NCBI GenBank assembly: GCA_016204645.1
Contig: JACQKI010000003.1
Location: 1-6,528 of the forward strand
DNA length: 6,528 nucleotides
Direction of reading: 5' to 3'
Source: Candidatus Kerfeldbacteria bacterium
Lineage (GTDB): Bacteria > Patescibacteriota > Patescibacteriia > SBBC01
Shown here: one piece after another, positions 1 to 4,622 of the stretch
How positions within the stretch are numbered: position 1 is the stretch's first letter
How the letters are laid out: every line of letters starts with the position of its first letter
Position numbers and translations under genes: made by a program
Notes under the pieces: generated by a model
Database searches by the model: none
The model's input: only the letters and a program-made list of their open reading frames with translations
What the model was told of the DNA's origin: nothing

Positions 1-1140
1 AGACAGCAGTTCCTCGAGCGACGTGACCGATGATTCACCGAGCACGTGCGGATCGAAAACTTCGTAGCTAGCGCGGTACTCATCCTTCAGAAGTTTCAAG
101 ACGTGGTAGGTCGGACTTTCGCGGGTGTCGGCCACGTTCGCCTTGTACGAAATGCCGAGGACGCCGACCCGGACGTCACTGATCGCCCTCCGTCGTTCGT
201 TCAGCGCCCGGACGAGCAAATCGACGGTGTAGGCCGGCATGTTGTTGTTAATTTCGCGCGCTAACTTCAAAAACTGATGGTTGAATCCGCTTTTTTTCGC
301 CCGTTCAATCAAGTAGTACGGGTCGACGGGGATGCAGTGGCCGCCGACGCCAGCCGAAGGGTAGTGCGCTAAGAACGCGAACGGCTTGGTCGATGCCCCG
401 GCAATGACTTCGAGCGTGTCGATATCCAGTCGGGCGAACGACTGGGCGATTTCGTTGACGAAGGCAATGTTGACATCACGAAATGAGTTCTCCAGAATTT
501 TTACCGCCTCGGCCTCGCGAATGGACGACATCGGTCGAATCGGCGCCTCAATAATGCTCTGGTAAAATGCCGCGGCTCGGCGCAAGCCGACCGGGTCGGT
601 CGCTCCGACTACCCGCGCGATGTTGCGGACAGTCCAGCGACGGTTACCCGGATCGATTCGCTCAGGGCAGTGCGCCAAGAAGAAATCACGGCCAGCCCGG
701 CGACGCCCATGTTCCAGAATCGGACGGACCACCTCTTCGCAGACACCGGGATTAACCGTCGACTCCAGGATGACGAGCTGGCCGCGCCGCAGGTGCCGGC
801 CGATCTGTTGACTGGCGTCAATCACCGGACCGAGGTCGGGGTTGTACTGCTCATCGACCGGCGTCGGAACGCAGATGACCACCACCGAGGCTTTGCGAAT
901 CACGGAAAAATCTGTGGTCGCCGTAATCGACACGCGCTTCAGCCAGCGATCCAGCCCTGGTTCACGCACCGGGCTGCGGCCAGCGTTAATTTGGTCGATC
1001 TTTTTCTGATCTTTAGCTACCCCGAACACGCGCCAGCCTTTTTCCGACGCCAAGCATGCCAACGGTAATCCGACGTAGCCGAGACCGACGATAGCGACGG
1101 TGCGCGACGGACGCTTCAGCTGCCTGGTTGGCCGGGGCAT
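1..1140 (-). CDS. Nucleotide-sugar dehydrogenase (UDP-GlcNAc/UDP-ManNAc 6-dehydrogenase type), 3' end beyond window
   Basis: Predicted cytosolic NAD(P)-dependent enzyme oxidising C6 of a UDP-sugar to the uronate in two steps. My translation from ATG at 1140 gives 380 residues, open to position 1; the family usually has about 420-440, so some 50 C-terminal residues are missing. Visible: Rossmann GLGYVGLP (19-26); EST (126-128); CPERIDPGN (158-166); the Lys/Asn helix with K214 and N218; catalytic Cys269 and Asp273 in GVGGHCIPVDPYYL; and the start of the C-terminal UDP-binding domain with SYKANVADTRESP (331-343). The HC-IP-D form of the active site fits the WbpA/TviB/WecC group better than UDP-glucose dehydrogenase, so the substrate is probably an N-acetylhexosamine (inference). 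The start lies 2 nt after the metK stop, implying translational coupling; no good ribosome-binding site is seen. Odd: residue 42 is Ala where the cofactor-ribose Asp is expected. The family call is firm; the substrate is not. Confidence 0.93.
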   Translation of the reverse strand, partial: MPRPTRQLKRPSRTVAIVGLGYVGLPLACLASEKGWRVFGVAKDQKKIDQINAGRSPVREPGLDRWLKRVSITATTDFSVIRKASVVVICVPTPVDEQYNPDLGPVIDASQQIGRHLRRGQLVILESTVNPGVCEEVVRPILEHGRRRAGRDFFLAHCPERIDPGNRRWTVRNIARVVGATDPVGLRRAAAFYQSIIEAPIRPMSSIREAEAVKILENSFRDVNIAFVNEIAQSFARLDIDTLEVIAGASTKPFAFLAHYPSAGVGGHCIPVDPYYLIERAKKSGFNHQFLKLAREINNNMPAYTVDLLVRALNERRRAISDVRVGVLGISYKANVADTRESPTYHVLKLLKDEYRASYEVFDPHVLGESSVTSLEELLS

Positions 1141-1142
1141 GG

Positions 1143-2318
1143 TCAAACCCGCCGAGCTGCCCGGCGAATCTGCTGGGCCTTATCAGCCTGTTCCCAGGTA
1201 AACGATCGTTCGTGCCGGCCGAAGTGGCCGTAGGCTGCGGTAGTCTGGTAAATCGGACGACGCAGCTTGAGGTGCCGGATAATGGCAGCCGGACGTAGAT
1301 CAAAGTGCTCACGAACCATGCGCTCAAGCTGCTCGGGCGAGTACCGGCTGGTGCCGAACGTTTCGACCATAATGCTGATCGGCTCAGCCACTCCGATGAC
1401 GTATGCGACTTGTACTTCGCAGCGGTCGGCCAGGCCGGCGGCCACCAAATTCTTGGCCACGTAGCGGGCCGCGTAGGCGCCGGACCGGTCGACCTTGGAC
1501 GGGTCTTTGCCAGAGAAGCAACCCCCGCCGTGACGACTGAAACCGCCGTAGGTATCGACAATAATTTTGCGGCCGGTTAAGCCGGTGTCAGCCGGCGGCC
1601 CACCCTTGACGAAACGACCAGTGGCATTGATATAGTAGCGCGTGCGGCGATCGAGCCACTGACGGCAGATTGGCTTGACCACCAAGCGCATCAGGTCGTT
1701 TCGAACCTGCTCCTCGCTGACGTCGGGGTCGTGCTGGGCAGCGATCACCACGGTCGTCAAGCGCTTCGGCTTGCCATTGACGTACTCGACCGCGACTTCG
1801 GTCTTGCCGTCCGGTCGCAGGTACGGCAGCTTTTTCCTTTTGCGAACTTCAGCCAGACGCCGAGCCAGCTTGTGACTCAAGACGATCGGCAGGGGCATCA
1901 GCTCTTTAGTCTCGTTAGTAGCGTAGCCGAACATGATTCCCTGATCGCCGGCGCCCTGCTCGTGGCTCTTGCTCTCGTCAACGCCGATGGCAATGTCCGG
2001 ACTCTGCTCGTCGATTGACACCATCACGCCGCAATCCTCCCAGTGAAACCCATAGTGGTGGTTGTCGTAGCCGATGTCCCGGATGGTCCGACGCACCACC
2101 TTGGGGATGTCGACGTAAGTCTTGGTCGTCAGCTGGCCGGCCACCACCACCAAGCCGGTGGCTACCAGCGTCTCGATGGCTACCCGGCCGGCTGGGTCCT
2201 TTTCCAGCACCGCATCCAGAATGGCGTCGGAAATCCGGTCGCACACCTTATCAGGATGCCCTTCGGTGACGGACTCCGACGTGATTACGAAACGTTTGGC
2301 TGCAACTGACTTGCGCAT
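1143..2318 (-). CDS. metK: S-adenosylmethionine synthetase (methionine adenosyltransferase)
   Basis: Makes S-adenosylmethionine from methionine and ATP, releasing phosphate and diphosphate; a cytosolic enzyme, normally essential. 391 residues, the usual family length, with all three domains. Visible: SESVTEGHPDK (14-24) with the active-site His21; GAGDQG (122-127), the central-domain signature; INATGRFVKGGP (230-241); GLTGRKIIVDTYGG (246-259); HGGGCFSGKDPSKVDRS (263-279), the phosphate-loop signature; and a C-terminal TTAAYGHFGR segment (359-368). ATG at 2318 is supported by GAGGA nine bases upstream, the best ribosome-binding site in the window. It sits 31 nt after the SDR gene and 2 nt before the dehydrogenase. 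Odd: Gln62 stands in GQLTT where bacterial and animal enzymes have Glu (GEITT) contacting methionine; DRIS replaces DQIS at 27-30; Cys267 replaces Ala or Ser; NATG replaces NPTG. The Mg/K and phosphate residues otherwise look present, so it is probably active. Confidence 0.97.
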   Translation of the reverse strand: MRKSVAAKRFVITSESVTEGHPDKVCDRISDAILDAVLEKDPAGRVAIETLVATGLVVVAGQLTTKTYVDIPKVVRRTIRDIGYDNHHYGFHWEDCGVMVSIDEQSPDIAIGVDESKSHEQGAGDQGIMFGYATNETKELMPLPIVLSHKLARRLAEVRKRKKLPYLRPDGKTEVAVEYVNGKPKRLTTVVIAAQHDPDVSEEQVRNDLMRLVVKPICRQWLDRRTRYYINATGRFVKGGPPADTGLTGRKIIVDTYGGFSRHGGGCFSGKDPSKVDRSGAYAARYVAKNLVAAGLADRCEVQVAYVIGVAEPISIMVETFGTSRYSPEQLERMVREHFDLRPAAIIRHLKLRRPIYQTTAAYGHFGRHERSFTWEQADKAQQIRRAARRV

Positions 2319-2327
2319 ACGGTCAAA

Positions 2328-2332
2328 TCCTC
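2328..2332 (-). promoter_or_regulatory. Ribosome-binding site of metK
   Basis: GAGGA on the minus strand, nine bases before the metK ATG, inside the 31-nt gap (2319-2349) between the SDR gene stop and metK. It is the only strong Shine-Dalgarno-like match at any junction here; other starts rely on overlap or very short gaps. I see no convincing promoter or hairpin terminator in this gap. Confidence 0.75.
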
Positions 2333-2349
2333 GGCTAGTGAATACTCTA

Positions 2350-3378
2350 TCAGACGTTGGGGTGGATGGATTCGAGGGTCAGCGCCCGCGAGCCCCGCAT
2401 GTAGTCAACGGTCCGCTGCAATCCGTCGGCCAGCGGCACCACCGGGAACCACCCCAATTTCTCCTTGGCCAGGCGGATGTTCGGAACGCCCTGCCTGGCC
2501 GTGTACGGCAGGTGCGGCTCGTACCGTACGGTCGAACGCGAGTTCGTCAGCTTGATGATGGCCTCGGCGACTTCAACCACGCGGTGGGTTTCCGGATTGC
2601 CGAGGTTGACCGGGCCGACCTCCGACGACTGCATCAACCGCAGCAAGCCCTCGACCATGTCTGAAATGTAACAGTACGTGCTGCGATCATCCGGGGTCCC
2701 GTAGATGACCAACGGCTGGTTGGCCATCGCGCTCTTGACGAAGTCCGGAATCATCCGGCCATCGGTCAGGCGCATGCGCGGGCCGAAGGTATTGAACATG
2801 CGAACGATTTTGGCGTCAAGGTGAGAGCGTTTGCGGTAGTTGACGACCAGGCTCTCGGCAAACCGCTTGCCTTCGTTGTAGGCTGAGCGCGGCCCGATCG
2901 GATCGACGTAGCCCCAGTAATTTTCTGGAAACGGCGTGTCTTCAAGCGGTTCTCCGTAGATGGCTGATGTCGAGACGTGTAAAAACTTTGCTTGGTACTT
3001 GACTGCAATGTCGAGCGCGTGCTTGGTCCCAAAGCTGTTCGCTAGCAGCGTCTCAATCGGAGCGGCATTGTAATCTTTCGGTGAGGTCGGGCAGGCGAGG
3101 TTGTAGACTTCCTGGACCCCCTGGAAAGCCACCTTAAAGGGGCGCAATTCCGGCAGGACGGCTAGGTCGAGCGGCATCGAGAGGTCGTGCCGTATGAATT
3201 CAAAGTCAGGGTGCTTGAGCAGGTGGTTGATGTTCTCTTCGGCGCCGGTGATGAAACTGTCCACGCAGATGACCTTGTGGTGCTTGATCAGCTCGTCGCA
3301 CAGGTGCGATCCGACGAAGCCGGCACCGCCGGTCACCAGGATATTTTTACGCTCAAAGATAGGTTTCTCTTTTTTCAT
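2350..3378 (-). CDS. Extended SDR, UDP-glucuronate decarboxylase (UDP-xylose synthase)-like, atypical active site
   Basis: Extended short-chain dehydrogenase/reductase acting on a nucleotide sugar; 342 residues, a normal length. Visible: NAD-binding TGGAGFVGSH (16-25); Asp40 ending strand 2 (VICVD), pointing to NAD; NLACPTSP (93-100), strongly typical of UDP-xylose synthases; STSAIYG (136-142); PIGPRSAYNEGKR (160-172) with Tyr167 and Lys171; and CYISD (236-240). Start: the reading frame is open upstream to 3498, but the Rossmann strand begins just after the ATG at 3378, which forms an ATGA overlap with the glycosyltransferase stop, so 3378 is chosen. Odd: the catalytic Glu of the TSE motif is Ala139, and the Arg expected before the CYVSD motif aligns with Ser233 (Arg232 is one residue away). 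Both matter for decarboxylation in human UDP-xylose synthase and ArnA. It may therefore be an epimerase or another uronate-modifying enzyme. The fold is certain; the reaction is open. Confidence 0.9.
   Translation of the reverse strand: MKKEKPIFERKNILVTGGAGFVGSHLCDELIKHHKVICVDSFITGAEENINHLLKHPDFEFIRHDLSMPLDLAVLPELRPFKVAFQGVQEVYNLACPTSPKDYNAAPIETLLANSFGTKHALDIAVKYQAKFLHVSTSAIYGEPLEDTPFPENYWGYVDPIGPRSAYNEGKRFAESLVVNYRKRSHLDAKIVRMFNTFGPRMRLTDGRMIPDFVKSAMANQPLVIYGTPDDRSTYCYISDMVEGLLRLMQSSEVGPVNLGNPETHRVVEVAEAIIKLTNSRSTVRYEPHLPYTARQGVPNIRLAKEKLGWFPVVPLADGLQRTVDYMRGSRALTLESIHPNV
3375..3378 (-). other. ATGA start/stop overlap, GT2 to SDR gene
   Basis: On the minus strand ATGA holds the start codon of the SDR gene (3378-3376) and the TGA stop of the glycosyltransferase gene (3377-3375). 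No clear ribosome-binding site precedes it, so the SDR gene is probably translated by terminating ribosomes restarting. This fixes the SDR start and argues that both genes share one mRNA. Confidence 0.9.
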
Positions 3379-4142
3379 ACGAGGTGCTCGCGTCGGGCGC
3401 GAGCGTAGAGTTTCAGGAGTGAGCCCAGCATCGCCAGGCTGGTGCGAACCAACCGCCAGGGAGTGCCGACCAGCACCGGACTCGACTGATCGGTCCAAAC
3501 GGTCGGGGCTTCGCGGATGCGGTAACCCCCGGCCCGAGCCAGCAGCAGCAGTTCAACGTCAAAGGTCATATCGTGCATGTGGAGGCGTTGATTAATGGCA
3601 GTGATGACGGCCCGTCGAAACCACTTGGCGCCGCACTGGGTGTCATGGTACGGCAAGTGGAACAAAACCTTGGTCACCATCACGAATCCAACGCTGGTCA
3701 CCCGGCGCAATCGCGAGGTCCGATTGAAGACGGACGCTCCCGGCATCCACCGCGAGCCGATCACGCCGTCGGCCGTATCCAGTAGTTTGAGCAGCCGTTG
3801 AAACTCAGCCGGCGCGGTCGAACCGTCAGCATCGACGAAGCCGATCGACGAGCCGCGGGCCTGTAAAAATCCTCGACGAATGGCTCCACCTTTGCCAATC
3901 GGCTCAGCCACCTCGATCAGCACAATCGTATCCGGAAATCGTTGCTGTGCCTGGCGAACTACGTCAACCGTCAAATCAGTGCAGCCGTTGAGGACCACCA
4001 GTAGCTCGGCTCGGCGGCCGAAGAAAGTCGCGTACTGCTCGAGCACCGGGCCGATCCGACGCGCTTCGTTGTGGGCTGGTATAACGATCGAGAGCGAAGG
4101 CACCTGGTCGGATACAGCCGCGGCTGGGGCACCCTTCGCCAT
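3375..4142 (-). CDS. Family-2 glycosyltransferase, polyprenyl/dolichyl-phosphate sugar synthase (ALG5/DPM) type
   Basis: Predicted to transfer a hexose from a nucleotide sugar to a polyprenyl phosphate at the cytoplasmic face of the membrane. 255 residues, one GT-A domain, the normal size for this group. Visible: nucleotide-binding start SIVIPAHNEARRI (18-30); LNGCTD (51-56); GKGGAIRRGF (83-92), typical of ALG5/DPM-like enzymes; metal-binding VDADGS (103-108); IGSRW (128-132); HDTQCGAKWF (166-175); and TFDVELLLLA (193-202). No transmembrane segment is evident, so membrane contact would be peripheral. The start ATG is 18 nt after the gtrA stop; a TGGTGG stretch nearby is too close to be a good ribosome-binding site. 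The preceding gtrA gene fits a pair in which GT2 makes the lipid-linked sugar and GtrA helps move it. The donor sugar cannot be read from sequence. Confidence 0.92.
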   Translation of the reverse strand: MAKGAPAAAVSDQVPSLSIVIPAHNEARRIGPVLEQYATFFGRRAELLVVLNGCTDLTVDVVRQAQQRFPDTIVLIEVAEPIGKGGAIRRGFLQARGSSIGFVDADGSTAPAEFQRLLKLLDTADGVIGSRWMPGASVFNRTSRLRRVTSVGFVMVTKVLFHLPYHDTQCGAKWFRRAVITAINQRLHMHDMTFDVELLLLARAGGYRIREAPTVWTDQSSPVLVGTPWRLVRTSLAMLGSLLKLYARARREHLV

Positions 4143-4160
4143 GCCACCAGTATACGATTT

Positions 4161-4622
4161 TCAGCCGTCCGGCGCAACGGTCGGTTGGCCGAAGGTCCAA
4201 GCCCGGTTGGCTCCGAAGTTCCAAAACAGTACGACCACGACCGCCGTACCGAAGGCCAGTAAGTCGTGGAAACCGAGCCAGGTATGCAGCACGAAGATGA
4301 TCGTTTCTGAACACAAAAATCCAACGCCGCTGATCAGAAAGAACAGGGAGTACTGCCGGCGCAGAGCTCGGGACCGGTCGCGGAACGTCCACAGCTTATT
4401 GAGGCTGAAGCTGACGGTCACGGCCGCAGCAAAAGCGATGGCGTTGCCGACCAGCGGGTCCAAGCCGAGCGGCCGGGTAGCCACGAGGTACACACTTGAG
4501 CTGGTCAGGGTATTGACTACCCCGACCATCGAAAATTTGATGAACTGGCGGACCACCGGCAACTGCAGACCGCTCCGCGGCGACCGGGCGGTGGTGTACA
4601 AACCCTGCAGCAGGTCTTTCAT
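4161..4622 (-). CDS. GtrA-family four-helix membrane protein
   Basis: Small polytopic inner-membrane protein of the GtrA family, linked in O-antigen glucosylation and teichoic or arabinogalactan modification to moving polyprenyl-phosphate sugars across the membrane. 153 residues, the usual length. Visible: a short polar N-terminus; four hydrophobic stretches at about 28-48, 57-77, 91-112 and 120-137; and the paired hallmark NKLWTF (75-80) and NRAWTF (139-144), one after each helix pair, showing the internal two-fold repeat of the family. The start at 4622 overlaps the protease stop (ATGA), with GGGG five bases upstream as a weak ribosome-binding site. The next gene is a GT2 enzyme, the standard partner. 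A flippase role is inferred from the family, not shown by the sequence. Confidence 0.93.
   Translation of the reverse strand: MKDLLQGLYTTARSPRSGLQLPVVRQFIKFSMVGVVNTLTSSSVYLVATRPLGLDPLVGNAIAFAAAVTVSFSLNKLWTFRDRSRALRRQYSLFFLISGVGFLCSETIIFVLHTWLGFHDLLAFGTAVVVVLFWNFGANRAWTFGQPTVAPDG
4619..4622 (-). other. ATGA start/stop overlap, protease to gtrA
   Basis: The protease TGA stop (4621-4619) shares bases with the gtrA ATG (4622-4620). It couples a probably exported protease to the glycan genes on one transcript. Confidence 0.9.

Noticed and set aside
291..297. Run of seven A on the coding strand in the dehydrogenase gene, possible slippage site
   Set aside because: It encodes two Lys in a normally continuous family sequence, the downstream frame stays conserved, and no stimulatory structure is evident.
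1013..1561. 182-codon minus-strand frame overlapping metK and the dehydrogenase
   Set aside because: Runs in another frame through the conserved MetK C-terminal domain; low-complexity Arg/Ser/Pro/Ala composition.
2319..2349. Promoter or terminator between the SDR gene and metK
   Set aside because: Only 31 bases, with no convincing -35/-10 pair, hairpin or T-tract; only the ribosome-binding site is supported.
2122..2664. 180-codon plus-strand open frame across the metK/SDR junction
   Set aside because: Antisense to conserved MetK and SDR codons, with no domain or ribosome-binding site.
3379..3498. Forty-codon N-terminal extension of the SDR gene
   Set aside because: The extension lies inside the glycosyltransferase coding region, is rich in Arg/Pro/Ser with no SDR similarity, and the ATGA start at 3378 places the Rossmann fold normally.
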